From Alkalimarinus coralli (GTDB taxonomy: Bacteria; Pseudomonadota; Gammaproteobacteria; Pseudomonadales; Oleiphilaceae): a DNA stretch of 64,000 bases. Both the position numbers and the translations under genes were made by a program. Below the pieces are notes generated by a model that saw only the letters and a program-made list of their open reading frames with translations, did no database searches and was not told the origin of the DNA. Shown piece after piece: positions 56,364-64,000 of the stretch. The stretch lies in assembly GCF_023650515.1 (NCBI RefSeq), contig NZ_CP096016.1, positions 1,388,001-1,452,000 on the forward strand, read 5' to 3'. Every line of letters starts with the position of its first letter. Position 1 is the stretch's first letter.

Positions 56364-57614
56364 TTACTCACTAATACCCATATTGGTATCTTGTGCGCCA
56401 ACAAGTACAGACATGTTGCCAGACGGGTGCTTGTTTTCATACATCAGTTGATGTGCTTGAGGAAGTTGGTCATAGGTATATGTCATGGCTAAACATGGAT
56501 CAACTTTTCCTTCTGCAACTAGATCATTAATACCTTTTGCCTGGTCATCATTGGCAAAATGAGAGCCTTGCAGACGTTTTTGGCGCATCCAGTGGTAACG
56601 CAGATCCAGGGTGGCATTAAAGCCCGTGGTACCTGCACAAATGACTACCATACCGCCGGTTTCGCACACAAATACTGAGGTAGGGAGCGTTGTTTCACCA
56701 GGGTGCTCGAATACAACATCGACGCCACGCTTCTCCCCGATGATATCCCAAATAGCTTTACCAAACTTACGAGCCCCTTTTAGCCACTGACCATACCCTT
56801 CCTGATCTTTCCAGTGAGGCATCATTCCCCAGTGGTCAAAGTCATTTCGGTTGATGCAGCCTACTGCGCCTAACTTCATACAGAAGTCGATCTTACTGTC
56901 ATCAGATATAACGGCAATTGGCTTAGCGCCTTGCGCCTTCGCGATTTGGATTGCCATAGAGCCAATGCCGCCGGCACCACCCCAGACCAGTACAACATCA
57001 TCTTTTTTAACTGTATTGGGCTGCCACGCCATGAGCATACGGTAGGAAGTTGCGCCTACCAACATATAGGTGGCCGCTGCCTCCCAGCTCAGGTGCTTTG
57101 GTTTAGGTAGAAGTTGGTGATCCTGAACTTTTGTAAACTGGGCAAAACTGCCATAGTTTGTTTCGTAGCCCCAGATACGAAAGGTGCTATCGTACATAGG
57201 GTCTTTACCTGCTTGCTCCATGGCGCAGTTCTTCTTCCAGCTGCCGCAGTGAGCAACGACCTCGTCACCAACCTTAACATTGGTGACATCCTTGCCGATT
57301 TTATAAACAATGCCAGATGCGTCTGATCCACCAATATGGAAGTTTTCGGTTTCACCGGCTTTATTGCGTGCTGCAATGACATTAACGGGAATCCCCAGGC
57401 CAGCCCATACATTATTATAGTTAACACCTGCGGCCATAACGTAAACAAGCACTTCGTCATCGCCTATTTCGGGCACATCAAGGGTTTCTTTCTGAAAGGC
57501 TTTGGTGGGTTCTCCAAAACGCTCTGGTCGAATGAGCCATGCATGCATTTTTGCAGGTACCTCACCCAAGGGTGGTGTTTCGCCTATTTCGTATAGTTCT
57601 TTGGTTGCTGTCAT
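56364..57614 (-). CDS. ccr: crotonyl-CoA carboxylase/reductase
   Basis: Key enzyme of the ethylmalonyl-CoA pathway: reductively carboxylates crotonyl-CoA with NADPH and CO2 to ethylmalonyl-CoA. 416 residues, a medium-chain dehydrogenase fold lacking the catalytic zinc. The N-terminal [22 protein letters not shown] and [19 protein letters not shown] are highly characteristic. [23 protein letters not shown] binds NADPH, and [24 protein letters not shown] follows. AGGGGAA precedes the start. It lies in a minus-strand group with meaB, ecm and mcd. Confidence 0.95.
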   Translation of the reverse strand: MTATKELYEIGETPPLGEVPAKMHAWLIRPERFGEPTKAFQKETLDVPEIGDDEVLVYVMAAGVNYNNVWAGLGIPVNVIAARNKAGETENFHIGGSDASGIVYKIGKDVTNVKVGDEVVAHCGSWKKNCAMEQAGKDPMYDSTFRIWGYETNYGSFAQFTKVQDHQLLPKPKHLSWEAAATYMLVGATSYRMLMAWQPNTVKKDDVVLVWGGAGGIGSMAIQIAKAQGAKPIAVISDDSKIDFCMKLGAVGCINRNDFDHWGMMPHWKDQEGYGQWLKGARKFGKAIWDIIGEKRGVDVVFEHPGETTLPTSVFVCETGGMVVICAGTTGFNATLDLRYHWMRQKRLQGSHFANDDQAKGINDLVAEGKVDPCLAMTYTYDQLPQAHQLMYENKHPSGNMSVLVGAQDTNMGISE

Positions 57615-57658
57615 TACAGTTCCCCTATTATTATTAAATTTAAAGATTGAATAGCTGG

Positions 57659-58684
57659 TTAACCTGCACTGGTTAGAGAAGGTATGAGTGCTCGCATTAC
57701 ACCAATAATGTATTGCTCCTTCTCTTCATAACTTTTATGTAACTTGAGCTCTGACTCTAATGTCGCATCAAAATGAGTTAGCCCAAAGCGGCCAAACTCC
57801 TGAAAAACCCACTTTCGAAGATAAAACAGCTCTTGATCCAGGGCTGATTTTCTAACTGATTTGTCCTGATGTAGCTTGAGCAAAAAGCTGGCAAGCTCAT
57901 CGATACCTTTTTGCTTTAATGCGCTAGTTAAAAATATTTGCTTGGCGTCATCAGCGTTGTGATCGATAGATACATTAACAAGCTTCAAGCTTGACTTAAG
58001 CAAGTGATAGCTTTTTTTGGCGAGGCTATCTTCATCACACTTGTTAATAACAAAGGTGTTAGGCACTTCCATTATTCCAGCTTTCATAAACTGGACCTGA
58101 TCACCTGCAAAGGGTTGAAGAACGAGGCAGGTATGATCACTTAATTGCTCGACTTCAACTTCACTCTGTCCTATGCCAACAGTCTCAATAATGGTGATAT
58201 CAAACAGGTATCTTAGCAGGCGGGTTACTTGATATGTTTTTTTCCCCACGCCTCCCAAATCCAGATCTGATGCCTGAGAACGAAAAAACAGCCGGTTGTC
58301 GTCTACTGGAAAGTTGGTACGTGTTCGGTCTCCCAATAATGAGCCCCCTGACCGTTGACTTGATGGATCCACGGCTAAAACGGCAACTGAGAGTGACGGG
58401 GTTTCCTTAAGCATACTCAAGCATAACTCTCCTATCAGGCTGGATTTACCGGCGCCTGGTGTGCCTGTTATGCCGAGAACAAGCCCTTGCTTACGATCAC
58501 TTTCCGGTTGTTCGCTTAAATAGGTGATTATGCTGTGGCGGGACTGCTTGGCTCGCTCTGTGTTGACCTCGAACAATGAAATTAGCTGGGCGAGAGGCCA
58601 TTTTTCAAGCCTCTTTGCTCGCGTAACCATCTCCTTTAGCTCAGGAGGCATGATGGACTCAAAGCTGTTTTGACTTTTGCTCAT
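57659..58684 (-). CDS. meaB: MeaB/ArgK-type G3E GTPase, mutase chaperone
   Basis: 341 residues. Walker [15 protein letters not shown], switch region [31 protein letters not shown] and the base motif NKCDEDS are all present. MeaB proteins guard B12-dependent acyl-CoA mutases, loading and protecting the cofactor. The start at 58684 lies inside the 3' end of ecm (26-base overlap), which ties it to that mutase. Confidence 0.94.
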   Translation of the reverse strand: MSKSQNSFESIMPPELKEMVTRAKRLEKWPLAQLISLFEVNTERAKQSRHSIITYLSEQPESDRKQGLVLGITGTPGAGKSSLIGELCLSMLKETPSLSVAVLAVDPSSQRSGGSLLGDRTRTNFPVDDNRLFFRSQASDLDLGGVGKKTYQVTRLLRYLFDITIIETVGIGQSEVEVEQLSDHTCLVLQPFAGDQVQFMKAGIMEVPNTFVINKCDEDSLAKKSYHLLKSSLKLVNVSIDHNADDAKQIFLTSALKQKGIDELASFLLKLHQDKSVRKSALDQELFYLRKWVFQEFGRFGLTHFDATLESELKLHKSYEEKEQYIIGVMRALIPSLTSAG

Positions 58685-60689
58685 TGATCACGTCCATGAT
58701 TTCGTCCATTACAGCCATTGGGTCGAAGTCCTTAGGAGTAAATATACGTTTAACTCCCATGTTTTCTAATTTTTCATAATCAGGTTCAGGAATGATGCCA
58801 CCCAAAATTACTGGAATTGAGTCTTTGGCCCCATTCTTATCCAGCTCATCAAATAGCTGTGCCATGATTTCATTGTGTGAACCTGAAAGTAGCGACACGC
58901 CAATTAGGTCTACGTTTTCTTCCAAGGCTGATTGGACAATGTCTGACGCACTGAGCCTAATGCCAAAATATACGACGTCAAAGCCCGCGTGTTTTGCGGC
59001 TACAGCAATCATTTCAGCACCGTTTGAGTGGCCGTCTAATCCAGGCTTGCCGACCACAATACGAGGTCTGTAACCATGAGTCTCGATAAAGTCAGATATT
59101 TTGTTACGAACCGAGGTCAGGCTATTACTATCGTCGTCAATTGACATTGACTGTCCATCAACACCCGTAGGGGGGCGATACTCGCCGAAGACACTTCGTA
59201 ACGTCTCGGACCACTCTCCAGTCGTTACTCGTGCTTTAGCACACTCAATGGAGGCTTCCATCAAGTTCGTATTATTTTTTGCATGCTCTGCCAGACGAGC
59301 AAGCGCTGCCTTAACCCGTTCGTCGTCTCTTGTTCGTTTGGTCTCCGCCAGTGCGTCGAGCGTCTTTTGAGCCGCTTTGGCGTCTACCATGAATATACCG
59401 CCATCGCTGTCGCCGACTAACGGAGACTCAAGCCCTTCCATCCACTTATTTTTACCGACGACTATTTGTTCTCCATTGGCAAGCCGGCCCATTCGCTCGC
59501 TCTGAGACGCCACCAAGGCTGATTTCATATAACCTGTTTTAACGGCTTCGACACCGCCTCCCAAGTCAAGAACGCGGTTTATTTCGTCATAAGCCTGGTC
59601 TTTTAGTTGTTTAACTTTTGATTCGATGACCACTGACCCTTCCAGAAGATCCGGATACTCGAGCAGGTCTGTTTCATAGGCGAGGATCTGCTGTATTCGT
59701 AATGACCACTGTTGATCCCAAGGGCGGGGGAGCGACAGCGCTTCATTCCACGCGGGTAGTTGCAATGCTCGACAGCGTGCCTTCCTGCTCAATGTAACAC
59801 CTAGCGTTTCGATAAGAATACGCCAGGCGTTGTTCTCTGGCTGTTCTGCTGTTAAGCCAAGCGAGTTAACCTGTACGCCATATCGGAAGCGTCGATATTT
59901 GGCGTTTTTTACACCGTATCGCTCTTGTGTGATCTCATCCCACATTTCGCAGAATGCCCGCATTTTTGACACTTCTTCTACGAACCGCATTCCCGCGTTT
60001 ACGAAGAACGAGATGCGTCCAACGCAGCGCTCAAACTCCTCTTCGCTAAAACAGTCTCGTTCTTTAATGGCATCAAGAATGGTAATAGCTGTAACTAAAG
60101 CGAAAGCAAGCTCTTGAACAGGCGTGGCTCCGGCTTCTTGAAGGTGGTAGGAGCAAATGTTTGATGCGTTCCAGCTAGGGATGTTGTGAAGGCAAAACTC
60201 ATACATATCGACGATAAGCCGCATTGAGTCTTCAGGAGGAAATATGTACGTCCCTCTGGCAAGGTACTCCTTTATAAGGTCGTTTTGGGTTGTGCCCTTC
60301 AATTGACTGATGTCAACGCCCCGTTCTTCTGCAAGCGCGACGTACAGTGACAGCAGCCACATTGCCGTGCCATTGATTGTCATTGACGTATTCATTTCTT
60401 CAAGCGGTATATTGTCAAAAAGAATATGAAAATCGTCTAACGAGTTGATTGGAACGCCAACTTTGCCAATTTCAGGCTTGGCAATAGGGTGGTCGGAGCT
60501 ATAACCGCACTGTGTTGCCAGATCCATCGCGATACTTAAACCGGTCTGGCCTTTAGAAAGGTTGTCCCTGTAAAGTTCATTGGTTGCCCATACGTTGGTG
60601 TGTCCGGCATAGGTACGGAAAATCCAGGGGCGGTCTCGCGTAGGCTTACCGTCCTTATCATAGATCGTGTGGCTGTTTTGTTCAGTCAT
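58659..60689 (-). CDS. ecm: ethylmalonyl-CoA mutase (MeaA-type, B12-dependent)
   Basis: Rearranges ethylmalonyl-CoA to methylsuccinyl-CoA using adenosylcobalamin. 676 residues, single-chain. The N-terminal barrel has RPWIFRTYAGHTNVWATNELYR and GQTGLSIAMDLATQCGYSSDHP. The C-terminal B12 domain has VVGKPGLDGHSNGAEMIAVAA with the base-off His (D-x-H-x-x-G), plus the SLLSGSH segment. The length and N-terminus match Ecm/MeaA rather than methylmalonyl-CoA mutase. AGGAAGGG precedes ATG 60689. It is 15 bases downstream of mcd. Confidence 0.93.
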   Translation of the reverse strand: MTEQNSHTIYDKDGKPTRDRPWIFRTYAGHTNVWATNELYRDNLSKGQTGLSIAMDLATQCGYSSDHPIAKPEIGKVGVPINSLDDFHILFDNIPLEEMNTSMTINGTAMWLLSLYVALAEERGVDISQLKGTTQNDLIKEYLARGTYIFPPEDSMRLIVDMYEFCLHNIPSWNASNICSYHLQEAGATPVQELAFALVTAITILDAIKERDCFSEEEFERCVGRISFFVNAGMRFVEEVSKMRAFCEMWDEITQERYGVKNAKYRRFRYGVQVNSLGLTAEQPENNAWRILIETLGVTLSRKARCRALQLPAWNEALSLPRPWDQQWSLRIQQILAYETDLLEYPDLLEGSVVIESKVKQLKDQAYDEINRVLDLGGGVEAVKTGYMKSALVASQSERMGRLANGEQIVVGKNKWMEGLESPLVGDSDGGIFMVDAKAAQKTLDALAETKRTRDDERVKAALARLAEHAKNNTNLMEASIECAKARVTTGEWSETLRSVFGEYRPPTGVDGQSMSIDDDSNSLTSVRNKISDFIETHGYRPRIVVGKPGLDGHSNGAEMIAVAAKHAGFDVVYFGIRLSASDIVQSALEENVDLIGVSLLSGSHNEIMAQLFDELDKNGAKDSIPVILGGIIPEPDYEKLENMGVKRIFTPKDFDPMAVMDEIMDVINEQKSKQL

Positions 60690-60704
60690 AGTCCCTTCCT
60701 GAAT

Positions 60705-62393
60705 TTAGGCGGCATTCTCAATAAGTGAGCGGGCAATTACCTTAAGTGCGAGCGTTTCCTCTGCGCCCTCAAAAATTGATAAGACCCGAGCATCGATCCA
60801 GTACCGGCTTACAGCGGACTCTTCAGCATAGCCCATGCCTCCGTGGATTTGCATGGCTTCCCGGCTTAACCACTCTGAGCTTTTGCAGGCAAAGAGTTTG
60901 ACTAAACTGGCTTCCATTTGTCCTTTTCCTTCATCCATTAGTCGTCCTACTGCATAGGTGAACTGTCTGGATGAGGTCAATAAGGTGGCCATCTTGGCCA
61001 GCTTTACTAGTGTTAGCTGATACTCGCCAATAGGCGCGCCGAACACTTTACGTTCTTTGGCATAATTGATACCTGCTTCAAATGCGGCTTGCATTAAACC
61101 GTTGGCTCGGGCTGCGGTTTGTATGCGTCCACCAGAGAACCCTGCCATGGTGTAGTAAAAGCCTTTTCCTAGCCCGGCTTCACCACCTAAGAGGTTTGAA
61201 TCGGGTACAAATACATCATCATAAAATACATCGAATGAGTGCATGCCACGATAACCAATGGTTGGAATGGCTTTACCGGTGAGCTTGCCTCCGCCTTCTT
61301 GTTGGTACTCAAAGTCGTGTCCGTCAAAAGAGGGCTTTTCGACCAGAAACATACTGAGACCTTTGTGGCCAAGGCTCGGGTCTGGGTCTGTTCTGGCGAG
61401 GGTAAGCAAAACGCCTGCTTTGCCACCAAATGTGCACCAGGTTTTTGCACCATTGAGTTTCCAGCCGCCTTCGACTCGCTCGGCTTTTAACTTCATGCCC
61501 GCTACGTCTGAGCCATAATCCGGTTCAGTTATCGCGACAGCACAAAACGGGTCTGCCGCCGCTAGCTTTGGTAGCCAATACTGTTTTTGCTTTTCTGTTC
61601 CACCAGCCATTAGCGCTCGTGAGAGGATCTCGGGTCGAGTAATCAGGCTTCCCGCTGCGGCTAACGAACCTCTTGAAAGCTCTTCAGTAACAACGATCAT
61701 TCCCATATTGTCTTCTTGGTCATCTGGCTGAAGGCCTTCGTACTTCTCCGGAATAGATAGCCCGAAACAGCCCATTTCAACCAGTGTATTGAGGATTTCA
61801 TCCGGGACAATCAAATCGTGTCGGTGGATCTCTTCTGCCAATGGCATCACAACGTCTGATGCGAAGTTTCTAAAGGTTTCACGCATGATCTCTTTATCTT
61901 CTTCCAAAACGTAGTCGCCGGTGCGTCCGTTTTCCTGTAATGCTAGCTGACCAAGCGCTACCAACTTTTCGGTTGCCAGGTGTTCGTCACAAAATGCCTG
62001 AACTGAAGAGGAATCCAGCGTGTTCGAAAAATCTTCCATAGAGAGGCCGAACTCTCTTTTTCTCGGCGCTAGACGACTCCGGATGTTCTGAAGAATCTCA
62101 GCGCAAAACTGTAAGGTTACACGTTCTTCAATTTGCAGTTCTGGATGGTTATCCCTGTTTGACCTGATTTTTCGAGCATAATCGATCATACACTTGGCAC
62201 CCGCTAGCTCTGCTGCCGAAAATGCAAGGTCGTACGATACCAGTTGATACTGGTCTAACTTAGTGGCGGATACTCGACCAGCTTCGTTTAAGCAGCTGCT
62301 TTTAATAAAGCTAAGTGACTTATTAAGTAGTTGTTGCCCTGATTCGACGGCAACAAGTGCCTGGTCAATCAGTTGTGAAGGGTGCTGAGACAA
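60705..62393 (-). CDS. mcd: methylsuccinyl-CoA dehydrogenase-like acyl-CoA dehydrogenase
   Basis: 562 residues, longer than ordinary acyl-CoA dehydrogenases because of an N-terminal helical extension of about 150 residues, as in (2S)-methylsuccinyl-CoA dehydrogenase. FAD/substrate motifs include CAVAITEPDYGSDVAGMK, GWKLNGAKTWCTFGGKA, YQLTLVKLAKMATLL and MQIHGGMGYAEESAVSRYW. The end is IFEGAEETLALKVIAR. It oxidises methylsuccinyl-CoA to mesaconyl-CoA, the step after Ecm. It is probably the first gene of the minus-strand operon. Confidence 0.88.
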   Translation of the reverse strand: MSQHPSQLIDQALVAVESGQQLLNKSLSFIKSSCLNEAGRVSATKLDQYQLVSYDLAFSAAELAGAKCMIDYARKIRSNRDNHPELQIEERVTLQFCAEILQNIRSRLAPRKREFGLSMEDFSNTLDSSSVQAFCDEHLATEKLVALGQLALQENGRTGDYVLEEDKEIMRETFRNFASDVVMPLAEEIHRHDLIVPDEILNTLVEMGCFGLSIPEKYEGLQPDDQEDNMGMIVVTEELSRGSLAAAGSLITRPEILSRALMAGGTEKQKQYWLPKLAAADPFCAVAITEPDYGSDVAGMKLKAERVEGGWKLNGAKTWCTFGGKAGVLLTLARTDPDPSLGHKGLSMFLVEKPSFDGHDFEYQQEGGGKLTGKAIPTIGYRGMHSFDVFYDDVFVPDSNLLGGEAGLGKGFYYTMAGFSGGRIQTAARANGLMQAAFEAGINYAKERKVFGAPIGEYQLTLVKLAKMATLLTSSRQFTYAVGRLMDEGKGQMEASLVKLFACKSSEWLSREAMQIHGGMGYAEESAVSRYWIDARVLSIFEGAEETLALKVIARSLIENAA

Positions 62394-62466
62394 GAGGCCT
62401 CCTAAGTAGCGTTATAGGCAATAGCTTTTTATAAACCAGACTAAAGAAATTAGTACCGTTTGATAA

Positions 62467-62498
62467 ATTTGCAACAAATGACAAACATACTATTTGTC
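62467..62498. promoter_or_regulatory. palindromic candidate operator upstream of mcd
   Basis: ATTTG-CAA-CAAAT (62467-62479) is directly followed by GACAAA-N7-TTTGTC (62480-62498). Two adjacent inverted repeats sit about 75-105 bases before the mcd start, a likely place for a regulator of the ethylmalonyl-CoA operon. The regulator is unknown. Confidence 0.45.
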
Positions 62499-62677
62499 GA
62501 AACTGTATTAGCCTAAAGTATTAGTTAATGATGCTCGGTATCGTATATTAATTACCAATATAACAAAAGAAAATGTGGGGGCTTTGCGCTAAAAGCGGGC
62601 ATCTATGTGATTTTTATCAAAAAATAGCCCGCATTTAGTGCATTAATGGTGCTTTTTAGCTAAAAAATTAAGTAATT

Positions 62678-63730
62678 TTATAGCGCGTTGGTCTGAGGGG
62701 TGATCAGTATTTTGCCGGTGTGCTTGTTTGATTTGAGCAGTTTGAATGCCTCTTTATAGCAATCCAAATCAAACTTCTTAGCAATGATAGGCGTTAGTTG
62801 CTGAGAATTTATACCTTGTGTGATTTTTCTTACACAATCACCTAACACTTCCTGATTATCTAACACTATGTCTAAGGTAAAGCCTTTAATGGTTAGTCGT
62901 CTTTTCATTAATACGCCTGCATGTATATCCATCGGGCGCCGGTCGAGCATTCCTTGTATAACTATTCTGGAGTCTCTGGCTGAACCCTGAACCAAGTAAC
63001 GGGTATCAGGGCCAGCAACGGCATCAAAAACCAGGTCTGTGCCAGTGCCGTTGGTAATTGTTTTAATTCGCTCAACATAATCTCCATTTTTCATGTTGAT
63101 AACGTGCTGGGCCCCCAGTTTTTTAAGCTGGCTAACCTTATCATCACTGGTTGTTGTCGCGATGGAGGTGGCGCCACGCATGTTTGCAATTTGGATGGCT
63201 GCAATACCGACAGAGCTTGATGCGGCGGTGATAACAACCGTTTGCCCTTGCGTTAAACCTCCGTCAGTAACCAAACCGCCCCATGCTGTTAGATACTGCA
63301 TCCAAATTGACGCGGCGTCTTCATCGGATACAGACTCGGGCGTCGCTATTAAATTGTTAGCGTTGTAGATACCGTATTCAGCGAAACAACCGTCGCGGCT
63401 AACGTCTAATGCGAGTGGGGTGATCGCAACCCTGTCACCAACGCGGTAGCTAACACCTTCTCCTACCGCATCGATAATTCCAGCGCCTTCGAACCCAAGC
63501 CGGCTATACGCGTATTGTTCACTTGCGGGTTGTGTACAATCACTTTCCCCTAGAGGTAAGAATGTTGGTTTGAAAAAGTAACGACCTTCCGGAAAAAGCG
63601 TATCCGAGCGGTTTAGGCCTGCGGAGGTGAGTTTCAGTCTAACCTGGCCTTTACCCGGCATTGGTAATGGCAGATCAGCGAGCTCAATTGAATCTATCGG
63701 CCCTTGCTCTTTAAAAATAAGTGCACGCAT
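62678..63730 (-). CDS. zinc-independent MDR-type alcohol dehydrogenase/quinone oxidoreductase
   Basis: 350 residues of the medium-chain dehydrogenase superfamily. The N-terminal GroES-like part (IELADLPLPMPGKGQVRLKLTSAGLNRSDTLF) lacks the catalytic-zinc Cys. Then come GFEGAGIIDAVGEGV, and the cofactor loop VVITAASSSVGIAAIQIANMRGA, which is of the quinone-oxidoreductase type. It ends HTGKILITPQ. It could be a crotonyl/enoyl-CoA reductase-like or quinone reductase; the substrate is not clear. It is separated by 284 bases from the ethylmalonyl-CoA operon and divergent from the CoA-transferase gene. Confidence 0.85.
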   Translation of the reverse strand: MRALIFKEQGPIDSIELADLPLPMPGKGQVRLKLTSAGLNRSDTLFPEGRYFFKPTFLPLGESDCTQPASEQYAYSRLGFEGAGIIDAVGEGVSYRVGDRVAITPLALDVSRDGCFAEYGIYNANNLIATPESVSDEDAASIWMQYLTAWGGLVTDGGLTQGQTVVITAASSSVGIAAIQIANMRGATSIATTTSDDKVSQLKKLGAQHVINMKNGDYVERIKTITNGTGTDLVFDAVAGPDTRYLVQGSARDSRIVIQGMLDRRPMDIHAGVLMKRRLTIKGFTLDIVLDNQEVLGDCVRKITQGINSQQLTPIIAKKFDLDCYKEAFKLLKSNKHTGKILITPQTNAL

Positions 63731-63846
63731 ATAAAAGACCCCGTTAGATTTGAGTGATGATCATGCATTTTGATGATATGAATAGCAAAAATGGATTTAT
63801 AGCATACTGTGGTTTATGATTCTGGAAAAATTTTAGGGAGTTACGT

Positions 63847-64000
63847 ATGAAAGGTATCCTGTCAGGTATGAGGGTCGTTGAGGCCTCAGCATTTGTTGCT
63901 GCGCCACTAGGAGGGATGACACTAGCACAATTGGGAGCAGATGTTATTCGTGTCGATGCCATTGGCGGCGGGCTGGATTATCGCCGGTGGCCAGTTACCG
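63847..64000 (+). CDS. family III CoA transferase, mesaconyl-CoA isomerase-like (5' end only)
   Basis: The first 51 codons of a CaiB/BaiF-type CoA transferase, cut by the window end. It reads MKGILSGMRVVEASAFVAAP, then LGGMTLAQLGADVIRVDAIG and GGLDYRRWPVT. The GADVIRVD segment is common to the family. The FVAAPLGGMTLAQ and GGGLDYRRWP pieces resemble mesaconyl-CoA C1-C4 CoA transferase (Mct) as I remember it; this rests on a short fragment. GGGAG lies six bases before ATG. Its place beside mcd, ecm and ccr fits a role in mesaconyl-CoA metabolism. Confidence 0.75.
   Translation, partial: MKGILSGMRVVEASAFVAAPLGGMTLAQLGADVIRVDAIGGGLDYRRWPVT

Overview
The window reads as a chromosomal segment of a marine-type gammaproteobacterium, probably near Marinobacter, Oleiphilus, Ketobacter or Hahella. 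This is inferred from gene order only. Supporting blocks are gltX followed by tRNA-Ala(GGC) and tRNA-Glu(TTC), rne back to back with rluC, and the Pseudomonas-like order yceD-rpmF-plsX-fabD-fabG-acpP-fabF-pabC-mltG-tmk without fabH. Coding density is high, and many genes appear to use GTG or TTG starts behind good ribosome binding sites.

Layout. 1-8.3 kb: dusA (cut by the window edge), a periplasmic binding protein, an AEC transporter, znuA, a metallo-hydrolase, gltX, two tRNAs, a DUF3010 protein and a two-domain QueD-like protein. 8.7-19.5 kb: an unusual run of seven plus-strand genes: UbiA-type prenyltransferase, HMG-CoA reductase fused to an APH-type kinase, rifampin-phosphotransferase-like PEP dikinase, GNAT-like protein, OleC-like acyl-AMP ligase, CDP-alcohol phosphatidyltransferase and CDP-archaeol-synthase-like cytidylyltransferase. 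19.6-19.8 kb: a long imperfect inverted repeat that looks like a MITE. 19.8-26.8 kb: signalling and envelope genes (GGDEF/EAL protein, tail-anchored receiver protein, PEGA/MORN protein) and mgsA. 27-36 kb: M16C peptidase, ppsR/ppsA, an alpha/beta hydrolase lacking its serine, a Rossmann protein and rraA. 36-47 kb: PilZ, SH3/coiled-coil, YciI, PHP phosphatase, UPF0149, rne, rluC, HAD, sppA, a 14-bp minisatellite and maf. 47-55.8 kb: the fatty acid synthesis block, then htpX. 55.9-64 kb: an ethylmalonyl-CoA pathway cluster (epimerase, ccr, meaB, ecm, mcd), an MDR oxidoreductase and the start of a CoA transferase resembling mesaconyl-CoA isomerase.

The most interesting region is 8.7-19.5 kb. Four of its seven products belong to the families that archaea use to build isoprenoid phospholipids: HMG-CoA reductase, a UbiA-type transferase, CarS, and a CDP-alcohol phosphotransferase. 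They sit with two unrelated phosphotransferase domains, an acyl-activating enzyme and an acyltransferase-like protein. The gene order and signature residues can be read directly. That the genes make an unusual (isoprenoid or prenyl-modified) phospholipid is my inference. No geranylgeranylglyceryl phosphate synthase and no other mevalonate-pathway gene is in the window.

The ethylmalonyl-CoA cluster implies acetate or C2 assimilation without the glyoxylate shunt, or a propionyl/methylmalonyl-CoA branch. Several short tandem duplications lie just after stop codons or upstream of genes (4.1, 35.9, 44.8 and 45.9 kb).
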